A stretch of 64,000 nt of DNA. Origin: Eriocheir sinensis (lineage: Eukaryota; Arthropoda; Malacostraca; Decapoda; Varunidae). The position numbers were made by a program, and so were the translations under genes. The notes under the pieces are model-generated. The model saw only the letters and a list, made by a program, of their open reading frames with translations, did not search any database and was not told where the DNA came from. The stretch covers positions 2,244,428 to 2,308,427 of the forward strand of contig NC_066563.1 in the NCBI RefSeq assembly GCF_024679095.1, read 5' to 3'. Positions 27,953 through 42,179 of the stretch are shown one piece after another. How positions within the stretch are numbered: position 1 is the stretch's first letter; each line of letters starts with the position of its first letter.

Positions 27953-28281
27953 GAAACATGACCCCCGCAGCTACCGGGTTAAGACATTTTAAAGGATAAA
28001 ATAACCGCGGATGACAGGAATGAGAATATTTGACGAGAAAGAAAGAAAAGGAAGTGTAAAAGTAAATTAGATTAATATTAAAGGTAAAAGAATGACAATA
28101 TCGAAGCGAAGCAACAAAATGATAGAAGCTCAATTACGGGAAACGAAAATATAACAGGAACATTAATACATATATACAATGAAACTAAGATCTAAATAAA
28201 TACGTAACTTTGTATATACTATATTTTCTCGAGTTTCTCCGTATAACACATCTTTCTTCATCTATTTCTTTTTCTTCTTAT

Positions 28282-28330
28282 CCACCACCACCACCACCAC
28301 CACCTCCACCTCCTCCTCCTCCTCCTCCTC
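28282..28330. repeat. (CCA)n passing into (CCT)n
   Basis: CCA units change to TCC units across a CACCTCCACC junction, suggesting a spreading point mutation in one array. Confidence 0.94.
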
Positions 28331-28411
28331 GTCCTTCTCCCTCCAGAGTATCGTATTACGGCCTTATTTACCCTCAAACACAAACACTTTATATACTCCG
28401 AGAAATGAGTC

Positions 28412-30031
<1,620 letters not shown>

Positions 30032-30032
30032 A

Positions 30033-30082
<50 letters not shown>

Positions 30083-30249
30083 GCGGTACTCAGGTTAATT
30101 AGGCAAAATAGACTTCTATATTAAAACCCAATAAAGCAAAGGCACTCCTCTTTACTCCTCCTCCTCCTCCTCCTACTACTACTACTACTACTATTACTAC
30201 TACTACCACTACTACTACCACCACCACAACCACTACTACTACTACTACT
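30032..30249. repeat. (ACT)n, (TCC)n and (ACT)n/(ACC)n arrays
   Basis: Pure ACT at 30032-30081, TCC at about 30154-30172, then ACT, ATT and ACC units to 30249. Confidence 0.95.
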
Positions 30250-30602
30250 TCTACAATTCTTATTACTTCTACTGGTACTCTTAAATATATAAAGTAAACT
30301 GAATAAATAAGAGACCAAACAAAAACAAACCTTCCATCAGTGTATCCAGACAGCAAAATGAACACCTAGGTCGACCTTCTCCTCCCTCGCGCCCACCCAC
30401 ACCTCCCTCCCGTCCTCCCATTCCCCTCCACCTACACCTCACTCCTCCCCTCCCTCCCCTTCATCTCCACCGACACCTCCTCCCGTCCTTCCCTCGAGCG
30501 GGTCTTCGTGTACCATCGGCCGGACGTGAACGGAAGGGTGTAATCCCGAGGAACCCGACACCCCCATTACGGTAATTGCCTCCACGCCCTACGGCCGGGG
30601 AC

Positions 30603-30675
30603 GGAGGAGGAGGCGGCGGCGGCGGCGGAGGTGGTGGTGTATGGGTGTGCAGCGGTAGTGGTGGTGGTGGCGGTG
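30603..30675. repeat. (GGC)n/(GGT)n array
   Basis: GGA, GGC and GGT units in a run at 30603-30640, continuing imperfectly to about 30675. The poly-Gly frame is an artefact. Confidence 0.92.
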
Positions 30676-30787
30676 AATATAATCTCCACCCATTTCTAAA
30701 ACTCGTAACTAAAAATAACAACTTCTTATTAAATTCGACGTTTCGTTCTTCGCTAACATTTCGTTGAGTAGTGAATGCATATATGTT

Positions 30788-30791
<4 letters not shown>

Positions 30792-30855
<64 letters not shown>
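30792..30855. repeat. (TG)n microsatellite
   Basis: About 64 bases of pure TG. Confidence 0.97.
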
Positions 30856-30857
<2 letters not shown>

Positions 30858-31348
30858 GTCACAACTTATAAACAGAGAAACGACGGAAAAATCCTCCTTT
30901 ATTTTCCTACTATTTACAAACGTCACTACTCTTCCATAATTCTCAAGCCTCATCCACACTCTACCCTTACTACTAGTGTCCTCTAACCTTCAAACATTCA
31001 CTCAACATTTTCATTCCTGCCTTGTTTAGTCACGTGAAATCATGATACGAGTACCTGGCGGGGCTCAGGTGAAGGTGAATTACAGGTGTGCAGGAACGAC
31101 AAGGAGATCTTGTTTCGTCATAGATCAGCCTCCCGCCTCGGTCCCGCAATACAACGAAAGGTTTAGTCTACACTTTACTGTTGTTGCTATATCGCGTTCA
31201 GACGTCTTATTTAATATTTCCCGAGTCCCCGGTGAAGCAACAAGACTCGTTTTCTTTCTGTTCCTTTTCTTCGTCCCTTCCGGCGGGTTTCTAATGTTGC
31301 CATTTGTTATAAAGGGACGTTATCGCTCTCTCGTTTTCCTTATATTAC

Positions 31349-31448
31349 CAACGCATGATTACTACTATTACTGCTACTACTACTACTACTACCACCACTA
31401 CTACTACCACTACTACTACTACTATACACTACTACTACTACTACTACT
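31349..31448. repeat. Imperfect (ACT)n array
   Basis: ACT units with scattered ACC, ATT and GCT variants. Poly-Tyr and poly-Leu frames are artefacts. A run of 16 A follows at 31614-31629. Confidence 0.94.
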
Positions 31449-31629
31449 GTTGACAATGATGCGACTACTTAATACTACTGGACTGCTTCTACTACTATTA
31501 TTTCTACTAATACTATCACTACTATCACTCCTTTGCTTTTTGTAAGTACGCATTGCTTCCTATAATAAAGGGAACAGATACAGATGCGGTGTGCCAAGTA
31601 TGGTTGACTACTTAAAAAAAAAAAAAAAA

Positions 31630-32518
31630 TCGCTGTACCTTTTTTTACTCAAGACGAAATTATTACAGTATATGTGACACACAGAGGACCATTGGAGGAC
31701 GGCCTTCACTGCGCAAGGCTACACATATCATTGATTATTATGCGTTCGGGGCGGTTTAATAAATGTATAGAAAACAATAACCAAATACATAAACTAGCGG
31801 AGCCTTGCAATCATCTCCGAAAAGGCAAAAACGAGTAATATTAATAAACGTAAATCACAAACGTGGCATTGAAGACACAGTTAGCTCAGCCTTGGTAACA
31901 CACTTTCCCTTGTAGTAACGCGGCAGACGGTACTGCTTATTCAGTTTCTCTGTGACAGTTTTTCTTTTTTCTTTCATCCGTACTCCAACACCCCCAATTT
32001 TCTTTCTATGTGACCTTTTATTTACATCCGCCACTGCCCTCCTGTACCTCCACCTGATGATCACCTCCATCTAATTACTTAGACAAAAACGAAGACTGTG
32101 TGGCCCCGACGGACGCTGTCACCAATACGGGAGGTGTCGAGGCCACACAGCGCGCCGCACAGGTGTCGCTCACCGGAACAATGACGGGGCGGGCGCGCCA
32201 AGGCAAGTGTACGGGTCATAAATTAAATGTAGAATGGGAAAGTATGGAGAGCAAGGCCACGTGGGCATAATGGAACTGAAAACACTTCCTTGGTAATTAT
32301 TTAGCCTGTATAGTGCTTAAAGGCTCCGATAAATCATTTGATAAAAATTATGTTTCATGTAAAATTTTGTATCATGTAAAATGGATGTATCAAAACCGAT
32401 ATCTTTTTCTCGATATACACGTGTATAGTGCGTACAGAAGACTCATGGAAACAATAATGAAAAAATTATCATTAATTTATAATATTTTCATTAACTGAAA
32501 ATTGCATAGAATATACTA
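31630..32518. other. Intergenic sequence, nothing recognised
   Basis: AT-rich apart from a CpG-rich patch at 32095-32215 (CCCGACGGACGCTG, GCGCGCCGCACAGG). No gene on either strand. Confidence 0.45.
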
Positions 32519-32625
32519 ACCACTACTACTACTACTTCCACGACTACTATATACTACTACTACCATTACTATTACAACCACTACTACTACTACTACTACA
32601 ACTACTACTTCAACTATTTCTCCTA
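32519..32625. repeat. Imperfect (ACT)n array
   Basis: ACT units interrupted by ATA, TTCC and ACA segments. Confidence 0.92.
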
Positions 32626-34686
32626 ATAAAACCAATGTTAATATTGGCAATATATTGGGAATATATCACAAGTATGATACAAAATAGTGAAGACATATAT
32701 TTACAAGCAATAAAAAGTTAAACCATAAACCCAGCAAAACAGGAATGAAGCAGTGCAAGCAAAAACTACTTTGGGCTGTCTCGGTAAACTCTACGGGAGG
32801 TACACGCCTCCGGGCGGCTTACCGGCTGGGGTCAGGGCAAAGGCGGAGTCAGTAGAGTTAGTCGGGATTTTGAGAGAGCGAGGTACAGCTTATTAGAGAC
32901 AGATTGGCATGGAAGGCAGACGGGAAGAGCAACTTTATATTCTAAAAGGTATTATTATAAGTATGTTCTATCAATAACTCAATTTCCGATTCGTAAACCG
33001 TGCCGGAGCAAGACAAGGACTGCCCGGCCGTTCATCAACACACCGTGACAAGCACGTGCAAGGAAGGAGCTGCAGGAGTGAAAGCCAAGAAGCGAGACTA
33101 GTCTGATCCTGTGGCTACCCGTGAATAGTACAAGAGGCTGGGCTACCTGATGGGCCGTGCAGGTGTCAGAACCAGCTGGCCGTATATCAGCGCCATGACA
33201 ACTAAGTGTGAGGTGGAGGCCGCGCGTGAAAAATAACATCTCATCTTGTCAGCAGGACGCTGATAAACAGCCGAGTGGCGAAAACTAGTGTTTTTCTTCC
33301 GTAAAGGGATGTTCCGGACGCCTCTATATGATCCCCCGCCCATAAAACAGAAAGAACAATATCCACGCGTTCTCGTGACAGGCGTGGCATCACAACAATC
33401 ACAAACTCACACACAAAAAGTAGAAATTACGATTATGGCAAACGGTTGTTAAGCCTCCAGGAATTACGCCTCAATTTTGCCTGTCGCGTCTGCCCCACTA
33501 AATCACCAGCAGAGCCATAAACTAATACTTGTTTTCCTGGTTGTCGACCGTAATGCTTCTCCGGCCGTGGTGCGTTGGGGGGGATGGGAAAAGGGGTTAG
33601 GCGCCCTGAGGGGAAGGGGAAACCTAGAGCACACGGGGAAGGCAGAGGAAGGTACAGAGAGGCGAGGAGGAGGCATGCCGCACAAGGGGAGGGGTGAGCA
33701 TGCAGGTTCACAAGGGCAGGACAAAAGAGTGGGAAGGAAAATCACAGGGCACCCCAGCTGTTTGTGGGAAGCGGTGAAAAATAAACTTAAAGCAAATACA
33801 AATAACAATTCCTCTGAACATGCGTTGGTACCAATCCTTCGCCTTGAATAAACACAAACACGAACTTGCACAATACTTATTTCAAGGAACAACGATGACT
33901 GAGACGCAACACGGGCAAGGCTTCAGCGGCGGTAATAATCATACGTTGTAAGAGGAATACAGGGTCGAGAACAAGGCCACTGCATACGTTCTTCCCTTAA
34001 CGGTACTGTTCATTGTCCTCTTCCCGCGTCCATCTATCTCCGTTTCCTGTGTCTTCGTTTGTTTGGGTTCTCTCGTGTATACTTCACAAAACACTTTATA
34101 ATATTTTTCTCTACCGTATTTTCATGCTTACAGTTTCTCCGGCCACGTCCCATACTCACTTCTTCATTTATCTATTTATCTTTATTTATTTCTCATTTGT
34201 TTGCTTATGTATATTCTCTTCTGTAGATCTAAAAAAAAAAATTCCTGTTTATCATCTTACTGTACCGTCTCGTCCAGTTTTTCTTCGCCACGCTGACCTC
34301 TCAGACCTTGATCCTCTCCTATTGCTGTATGTATTTATTTTCTTTGTTTTCGTTTGCCTTCATTCTCTCTGCTATATACTTCACAATATTTCTTTTCTAA
34401 CATAACATCTCACTCAACCCTCTCTTCCAGTTTTTCTTCGTTTCAATCCCAGCACACAATCTCCTCTTCCCTTTTATTTTTTTCTGGTTCTCTTAATCCT
34501 CCAAGTGTTCTGGTAGGTTAGTAGCGTGCGGGACTATCACATTACCACACATTACAACATGACATATAGATAATACTTCCTTTGTCGCTACTCTCAGTAT
34601 TTGGAAGGAAAAAGAGCACGAGCGTTATTATGGTGATAAGGAAGAAAAAAAAAGACTGGTGGAGCGCGGGAGTAAGGAGACGGACA
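32626..34686. other. Intergenic sequence, nothing recognised
   Basis: Mixed DNA. Overlapping frames at 33477-33892 on both strands lack domains. 34010-34500 is pyrimidine-rich with weak internal repetition (CGTCCAGTTTTTCTTCG and CTTCCAGTTTTTCTTCG about 160 bases apart). Confidence 0.45.
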
Positions 34687-35215
34687 GCGAGTACCAAGTA
34701 AGGATGGGATATTACGATCGTTCTGTAGCGGTTTTCTGAATATGGGTGGCCAGTTTGAGGCAAGGTGGTGCTCCCTATATGTGGCAATCATGAGTAGTGA
34801 CGAGTGGACGAGTACCAAGGTGATGTTATGGTGCTAGATATACCTGGCTTCCCGTTAGTCCTGTAGAGGTTTCCTGAATATGGATGGCGAGTTTGAGGCA
34901 AGGTGGTGCTCCCTACACGAGGCAATCATGAGTACCGAAAAGAGGGCGAGTACTACCAAGGTAATGTTGTAGTGTTACGGGAGATAGTTGGCGGTTTCCG
35001 GGATAGAGGTGACGTGTTTGTGGAAAGATAGAGGTGCTCCCTATACGTGGAAACCATGAGAAGTGACGAGTGGACGAGGGCAAAGGTGGTGGTGTGGTAT
35101 TACGGAAGTGAGCTCTCGTTGCTTTGGCCTTTCAGTGATTTAGCTGACATGGGTGGTGTATTAGAGTCAAGGTGTTGTTGTTTAGTACTCAAAGGTGACA
35201 TACTAAGAGTAGACG
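34687..35215. repeat. About 128-138 bp tandem repeat, 3-4 units
   Basis: The phrase GAGGCAAGGTGGTGCTCCCTA, or its decayed form, places CTCCC at 34771, 34909 and 35037. Each is followed by a variant of GGCAATCATGAGTA and CGAGTACCAAGGT. A fourth, poorer unit continues to about 35215. Confidence 0.85.
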
Positions 35216-35859
35216 TGGCGTATTAATGGGGCATGTGGTTAATTACAAGAGCCAGATGGTGTCCGACATGGAGGACTGTAAATTAAACGCTACGTGATAA
35301 TTATAGAGGCCGGGAGGCGTATTACAGTAGCCAGGTGAGCCGCGGCCCCTAGCACCTCCGTCACGTGCCCGCTGTAGGCCGCTGTTTCGGTATGTAAATC
35401 CTTCCTTGATAACGACACTCTGATTTACTCCTGCTTTGCATATAGATTAAAGTCCAGCGCCGCCGAGGAATGCGACGCAGCCTCTTATAAGGTGTGAAAG
35501 ACCGCTTTTATGGAACTAAACCAGATCTTTCTTTTTTTGGCGACTGCTTCTGTTTTACTCTTTAGGAAAAACGAGTTGCGAACATTTTATATATACTTTC
35601 TATTGATCTTTGTCCCATCTAACTGAAACATAGAAGGAGTGTGTAAAATTTTGCCACAGCGGCGACGAGGTTTGGCTTCAGCGTCCATTGATTTGACCCG
35701 ATTGCCTTTGTATTGGCTTCCAAAGATTGAGTTTGGGCTGGTGTGTTGTTTTTAGTTTTCTTCCAGTAAGGCCCGTGGTGCTGATGGCCGGCCAGAGTAA
35801 TGGGGTAACGCAAGGCTGACTGGGGACACCTTGACGTACCTGGAACCTCTTTTTGCGTG

Positions 35860-36220
35860 AGGTGCGGCCAGAGGCTTGTACTCGTAACGGCGTATTCCTA
35901 CCGGCACTCCCTTTTTCCACTTATGAAAGCAAGGAAAGGCAACAATAGAACTAGCAGCAGAGAACGAGCTACGTTGTTTCTTCTACTTGCGGGAGGCGCA
36001 GGCAAAGGCTTCTACTCGTTAGGGAGTCTTCTTACTGTCACCGCATTTTTCACTGATGGGATTAGGAAACGCAGTAACAGGAACAGAGAAGGAGCAGCTA
36101 CCTCGCCTTATCATTCTGCTGACGGCCATGCAGTGGGTCATTCTTGAACGACGTTTTCTTGCCGTTGGAAAGACAGGACCAACAAGAAGAGTAGTTTCCT
36201 TGCCTCGGTGGTTGTCCATG
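35860..36220. repeat. 134-bp tandem duplication with a decayed third unit
   Basis: GGCTTGTACTCGTAACGG (35873) and GGCTTCTACTCGTTAGGG (36007) start two alignable units. Both continue with a pyrimidine-rich stretch and end in an AGAACGAGCTACG or AGAAGGAGCTACC segment. A third unit may end at about 36210. Confidence 0.7.
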
Positions 36221-36509
36221 CCAAGAGGGGCAGTGAGTCAAAACACAACACTGGAATTAATCTCAAGAACGTCGAGATAAAGCGATAATCTGCCTTGAAG
36301 CTGCCCGCCGGGGAACCCGCAACCATCAGATAAGACACTCTCGTCCACGTGCCAATCAGATGAGATGCACATCGCGGGGAAGAGCGCGGCCCCAACACTC
36401 CTCTGCCCGCCGAGCCTGTCATCATCACAGGATACCTCCGCATTTTTTGTCCCCCGCTGCCCCTTAGCCATTGATCATGGCGGCCTGAGGTGAAATAGGC
36501 AGGAAGGGA

Positions 36510-37156
36510 GGGCGGGAGTAGTGGTGGCGGTGAATGAGGTTACGTAAAACTGATAGAAGATAAAAAACAATTAGTAAAAGAAAGTAAATTTATTTGAAGA
36601 ACTGATTTAGCAGAAGAGAGAGTACTGGTAATGGTGGCGATGGTAGTGAATGAGGTGGATGTAGAAATGGAAGAGTTGCATAAATTGTAAAGGAATATAA
36701 CTAGTATTAAAGAAATGGATATAGGTAGTGAATAAGAGGACATGGAATCGATAGAAGAGTTGGATAATATTTAAGGAATCTAAGAGGAGTGTTCAAGTAG
36801 AAAAAAAAATTAAAGATAGAAAGAATAGTGGCTGTGGTGTGGACTCGATAATTGCGTCATTTCAAAACGGATGTGAAGACGAGTTTAAATAATCTGGTGG
36901 AAAAAAAAAAGTGACGTTGGAGGTGATAATGACGTTTGATGAGAGGCCGTGGAAATGATAGTGGTGTCAACTTTAACGGATGTGAAGAGGAGTATATACT
37001 AGGTAACAGAGTCAGTCGAAGAAATAGTGGTGGAGGTGATACTGGTGGTGAATGAGGGGATGTGACACTAATAAAAGAGATATGTCACTGCGAAACGGAT
37101 GTGAACTGATAGTGGGGAATAATGGAGAGGAGATGATAGAGGAAATGCGACGCTGA
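36510..37156. repeat. Degenerate tandem repeat upstream of the 34-bp array
   Basis: Recurring phrases such as GGTGAATGAGG, GATAGAAGA, GGTAGTGAATAAGAGG and GGATGTGAAGA appear with irregular spacing of roughly 80-150 bases. The sequence looks like a heavily mutated minisatellite. It has no gene. Confidence 0.5.
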
Positions 37157-37496
37157 TAGAGGAGTTGAGTTATACCTCCATGCGGGTGTAGAGAGGAGTT
37201 GAGTTATACCTCCATGCACGTGTAGAGAGGAGTTGAGTGATACCTCCATGCACGTGTAGAGAGGAGTTGAGTTATACCTCCATGCGGGTGTAGAGAGGAG
37301 TTGAGTTATACCTCCATGCGGGTGTAGAGAGGAGTTGAGTTATACCTCCATGCGGGTGTAGAGAGGAGTTGAGTTATACCTCCATGCGGGTGTAGAGAGG
37401 AGTTGAGTTATACCTCCATGCGGGTGTAGAGAGGAGTTGAGTTATACCTCCATGCGGGTGTAGAGAGGAGTTGAGTTATACCTCCATGCGGGTGTA
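37157..37496. repeat. 34-bp minisatellite, ten head-to-tail units
   Basis: Units start every 34 bases from 37157 to 37463 and end at 37496. The consensus begins GAGAGGAGTTGAGTTATACC and ends TCCATGCGGGTGTA. Units 2 and 3 carry CACGTG in place of GCGGGTG wording, and unit 3 has GAGTGATA. The other units are identical or nearly so, so the array is young or homogenised. The first unit starts with ATAGAGGAGTTGAG, like the older repeats upstream at about 36748 and 36550. Confidence 0.95.
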
Positions 37497-37587
37497 AAGC
37501 GAAGCAGCAAGAGAAGGAAATCATTGCAAGAAGGAAGGGAAAGGTTAGGAAGATAAAAGACGGCCAGAAGGCTTTGTGAAGTAACCT

Positions 37588-37672
37588 CTCCTTCCTTTTT
37601 TCTTTAGTCGGAGCAAAATCTAGTAGGCTTTTTTTTTTTTTTTTTTTTTTCTTTGCCCTTGACTCTATTATA
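37588..37672 (+). mobile_element. Second LINE 3'-UTR fragment with long T tract
   Basis: A pyrimidine-rich stretch, then GGAGCA, a GGC followed by 22 T (37629-37650), then TTTGCCCTTGACTCTATTATA. The order and wording match the 3' UTR of the LINE remnant at about 62140-62235 (GGGAGCAGCGAGTAACGGGC, T-rich run, TGCCCTTGAACTA). No coding part is recognisable upstream; the sequence before it belongs to the 34-bp minisatellite region. The call rests on alignment by eye of about 80 bases. Confidence 0.5.
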
Positions 37673-38282
37673 CATGTGTGACGGATAGAACGAGCTTTGT
37701 TTGGTAACGGAAGAACATCCCTCTAAGATTTTAAAATGAGTTTGTTTTAGCGATGTATCCCCTTCACACATATACTATATTTGTGTGGAATAGAGCAGGA
37801 TAATTATATATATGACAAACAGAAAAAATGGATGATGTAAGAATTCAACATAAATCTTCATATACGTCAAGAGGGGCGTGTCGAGGCCCTAATTAAACAC
37901 TCTTCCTTGGGTGTCCTTCCCTCTCTTAATGGAAGATGCGTGTCGTGGGTATTTTCAACTCTTTATCCCTTGGTCTGTTTCCTTCGTCCTAAAAAGTGCA
38001 GTACGCCAGAGATCAGTCCCTCCCTCAGTCCGGCTCGGCGGCGGCCACACGGTCCACCAGCGAGATATTTGCGGCCGACAAACAGACTCTTCAATAACAG
38101 GACGCACCGGCGACAGGTTTTCTTCGTCACCATTGTGCTGCAGGCGTGAGAAACTTTCTGATGCCCTCCTCCCCCCTCGCCGCGCCCCCCTACCCCCCTT
38201 GCCTCGCCAACCTCCTCCCTATTCATCCCCTTCCTCCCCTCCTGTCTATCATCGCTTCAGGCTTTCCTTTCACCCTCATCCC

Positions 38283-38525
38283 ATTCTCGTTCTTGTTTCC
38301 TTCCTCATCTCAGCTTTTTTTCTTCTATCTCTTTATTTTTTCTAAGTCTCCCCGTTCATTTTTCTTGTTTTTCATCTCCATGCTTTTTCCTTTTCACTCC
38401 GCTTCCCATTTTCATTCTTGTTTCCTTTCCTCTCTGTTTTTCTTATGTTTCTTTTGTTTTCCTAAGTCTCCCAGTCCATTATTTTGCCGTCTCTCATCTC
38501 GTTTATGTTTTTTTCATCTCTTTTC
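38283..38525. repeat. 120-bp tandem duplication, pyrimidine-rich
   Basis: CTAAGTCTCCC occurs at 38342 and 38462. CATTCTCGTTCTTGTTTCCTT and CATTTTCATTCTTGTTTCCTT align upstream. Confidence 0.7.
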
Positions 38526-39006
38526 ACTCTTCTTCTCTTGTCTCTTTCCTTTTATTAGTCTCCTCTCCCTCTTCAACATCATCCATTTTTCCTTATCTTT
38601 CTCTGACTCTCTTCTTTCCCTATCCTTAGTAAGCATCTCATCGCACATCTCCCTCTATTAACTCCCCTTCACTTCCCTAAACCACAAAGTTGATCCTTCC
38701 CTCCTGTCTATCTCCTCGCCTTCTGCCTCTCATCCACCCACTCCGCCCTCAGGCCTCTCTGTGTGTTGACGGAGGGGAGTGTGGCGGCACGTGTCTGTCT
38801 GTGTGCTTGTGGGGGAGTGGACGAGGTAGAGGGGAGAGGGAGAGAAAGAGGGGGAGAGGAAAGTGAAGCCATCTGTCAGTCAATATCGAGACTCTCCACT
38901 CCTCCCTCTCCCTCGTGTTCTATTTTTACATCTCCATTCTTCGCTCCCTACTCACTTAGCTTCCCTCGTATCTCATCTTCTTATCTAGGACAGCAATCTT
39001 CTCTGG

Positions 39007-39008
<2 letters not shown>

Positions 39009-39064
<56 letters not shown>
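39009..39064. repeat. (GT)n microsatellite
   Basis: A 56-base pure GT run. Confidence 0.97.
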
Positions 39065-39068
<4 letters not shown>

Positions 39069-39487
39069 CCCTCGCGTTATAATCCTTTCCCTCTCTCATT
39101 ATAAAGCTCCTCTCTCATTACACTTCCCGCGCAGGTGCTTTTCCGGGGGTTCTCAGGAGCGCAAGCGGCGGCGACGTTAGTGTCATTATCATATTACTTG
39201 AATTGCTCCTTCCTTCCACCCTCCGTCCCGCTTCTCCCTCTTCCCTTCCCGCCCCTTCACGCTCCTTATCTCATCGCCGTGTTTGTGTTCTCGATGCACG
39301 CGTGGCACTGTCCTCTCGGAGCTAAAAGTATCCCCACACAGCGAGGTTAATGATCGTAGTGCACGCAATGGTGTTTGTTTGCTTGTGTGTGTGTGTTTGT
39401 TTTTTCTCGGTCACTCGATTTGGGTGTCTATTTATATATTTAAGTGCCTGTCTGTCTGTTTCTTTGCCACACGTGTTTTTATTTGTC

Positions 39488-39625
<138 letters not shown>

Positions 39626-40059
39626 TTTACCTAGCCTAACCTCCTTCCCACACTCCCTATACACGAGTCGAGTTCATCATTCTCTCGCCCTCTCATTTAA
39701 TTCTTTGGCTCCCGAAGGTACGTAGTCAATTAGGCGCCTCTGACCCCCAGCGTAGATCCCGCCCTCGATACAGTCACCTCCATTACGCGGGCTCTGTAAT
39801 TTGGCCCTAACATACAGTGCTTTTGGGGGACATATCTGAACTGTTATATCATTTAACTCTAGTGCTACGGAGCGTATGGGGAGGTGAGGGTAATACGGCG
39901 CTTCGCTAATGAAGGTAGTGGCTGACTTACGGCTCAGGTAAGTGTTCCTAATTATTTATACCCGGTAATGAGCAGGTGAGGGGATAAATGAGGAAAGCGA
40001 GGCATATGAAGACGGATATACGAGACGAAAGTGAGGTTAGTGGACTCTCTGCATCACGC

Positions 40060-40360
40060 TGGGGAAGACTTTTGTGTGTCCAGTGGTAGTGTTGGTTTGA
40101 CTAAATGGCGCATCGAAAGAAAAACGAGAGGAGAAAGAATAAACAGAGCCAAAAGAGACAGGAGTAAAGTTACTGTTATATCACGATGAGAAGGAATTTT
40201 GAGTGGTGGTCATGTTGGTTTAAATCAAATGTTGCATCGAAAGAAAAACAAATGGAGGAAGAACAGACGGAAGTTTATAATGATGAGAAACTATTTGGAT
40301 TTAGTGTGTTCAAAGCCCATGCTGGTTTAATTAAATGTCACATAGAGAGAATAACGACTT
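40060..40360. repeat. About 109-122 bp tandem repeat, three units
   Basis: TTGGTTTGACTAAATGGCGC (about 40092), TTGGTTTAAATCAAATGTTGC (about 40214) and CTGGTTTAATTAAATGTCAC (about 40322) head three units. The first two continue ATCGAAAGAAAAAC and the third ATAGAGAGAATAAC. A 70-codon open frame over units 2-3 is explained by the repeat. Confidence 0.75.
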
Positions 40361-42179
40361 TCCGAATAGCCGTAAAAGGGTTGCGCGGAATAAATTAACG
40401 ATCTGATAAAGTGTCTTCGTTAGGGATAGTGTAACAAGCACCTGGACAACTTTCTTACTGAGACATTTTAATATTTATGATGTGTTTTAGTATTTGATGT
40501 TCAGCCAACGGGGATTCACGGTTAGTTAAGCAGTCTGTCAATGAGCACTTCCCCGAGAGTTTGCGTGTAGGGACAAACTGTTGCGTTCGATTTCATTAAC
40601 CTGGTGTAATGTATTATAATGAGCACATTTTAGCGCACGGGAATCACAATCAGTTTTATCTTTATAGTAAAAGAAACAAGAGCAGGGCCAACAACAAAAA
40701 ATAAGTACTTGGGTTAATATGATGTTCCAACAAAGTAAAACAAAATATATAACATAATATAATGAATACAATCAATCAGCACTTCACCTTAAGTTAATGT
40801 ACACTGGTAAACTGCTTTTTATATCTTTAGCACAAGGACTACCAACAGTTCACCAGGATAAAAAAGATATTCTTCTAATTCCTCAGCGTATAGTCAGTCA
40901 ACGCTTCTCCTGGTGTTCGCGTGTGTAAGTAAATCATTTATCAACTCTTCATCTGGCGTCACGTGGCGTCTACCGTCCCGTCACCTGCCGCAGCCGCCCC
41001 CTCCTCGCTTCTTTTCGGCCTTAATTACACATATGGAAAATAATTCGCCGGTAACGATCTCTCGCTATCTCTTGATCACCAATTTAACAGCTCATAACTT
41101 TTAGCACATTATGATTACTCTCCTACTCTTATCTGTTTCTTTTCGGAGCAGGATCATCATACAAAGCTCCTTTCGGTGTCCTATAAGCGGGGTGGGGGAG
41201 CCGGTGTCTTTTTCTATAATTACCGTAATTTCCAGAAGATTAATAGACCCTTGAAAAAAAATGTATCTTTCTCCTCGTGCCGTTTGAGTCTCCCCGAGGA
41301 GCAGTGTTATTCTACCCACACAACACACACTTGTCCATTACGTCATTAAAAAGATATTAAGGACGGTGCCGGACGTACGGGCTGGAAAAGAAATGCGAAG
41401 AGGAATGCAGCCGTAACAGAGGGAAGGGAAGACTGACCTCACCAAGGGCCGCGAGAAAGATAAAGTCGCGTGCCGCTCGCTACTACAGCTCACGAGGCAC
41501 CGTGTTGCTCCGGCGGCACAAAAAATAAGACTTCCCTTCGCTATAACGGGGACGCGTGTGTTGGACTATCGCGGACCCTGCTGTCACGGCGCCGAGGTGA
41601 ACGAGAGGTGGATGGAGGGTGACGTTCCTGCGCCTCGAGTTTTGAAGATCGTGGATGGAAAGAAAACGAGTTGTAGCGTAAGTCAGGTATAGATTTTCTC
41701 TTTCTCTCTGTCTTTTTCTTTCATCCACACTGACACCCACGCACACGCACACCCACCCACCGACCCACTTCTACCCTACATACACCCCACAGCAATCACC
41801 ACCCACATCCCGTAGGTGATTAAAGCAGAAACGGCACAACTAACACACTAATGAGGTCAATTTTCCATCTACTTCCCGACAAACAATTACGGCCATCATG
41901 CACGCCTGCTAATGACCACTTCCTACACCCGCTGCGCTACCAAACGCGTACACGAATCCAAAGAGAAAATATATAAAAAAAAAGGAGCTTATGATGTGCA
42001 TGGGATTAAGGTCGTGTGATTACAGTCATTAGCGCGATAGAAATACCACCCACCGCATGATAACAGCAATGGTGAGTGACATCCGTGCTATATCATTACA
42101 CCGCATTGCTCCTTTTGCGTCGCCAAGGCAAACAAGAAAGAAAAATACTGCGGTGATTACGCAAGAAATAATATTGGTG
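40361..42179. other. Intergenic sequence, nothing recognised
   Basis: AT-rich to 41100, GC-moderate to 41700, A/C-rich after that. No repeat or gene that I can support. Confidence 0.45.

Larger units (their letters stand above)
27746..27982. mobile_element. piggyBac-type MITE, copy 1, including TTAA duplications
   Basis: A 229-bp non-coding element (27750-27978) is flanked on both sides by TTAA (27746-27749 and 27979-27982). The left end reads CCCGGTAGCAGCG and the reverse complement of the right end reads CCCGGTAGCTGCG: a 13-bp terminal inverted repeat with one mismatch. TTAA target duplication with ends beginning CCC is the signature of piggyBac-superfamily elements. The element has no transposase frame, so it would need one in trans. 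Internally it holds one full 35-bp unit (27757-27791) plus a partial second, an AT-rich middle, and (AACCT)3 near the right end. Copy 2 lies at 46750-47041. Confidence 0.8.

Noticed and set aside
37157..37496. CRISPR-like array (repeat-spacer pattern)
   Set aside because: Units are contiguous 34-mers with no spacers; the sequence is eukaryotic and there are no cas genes.
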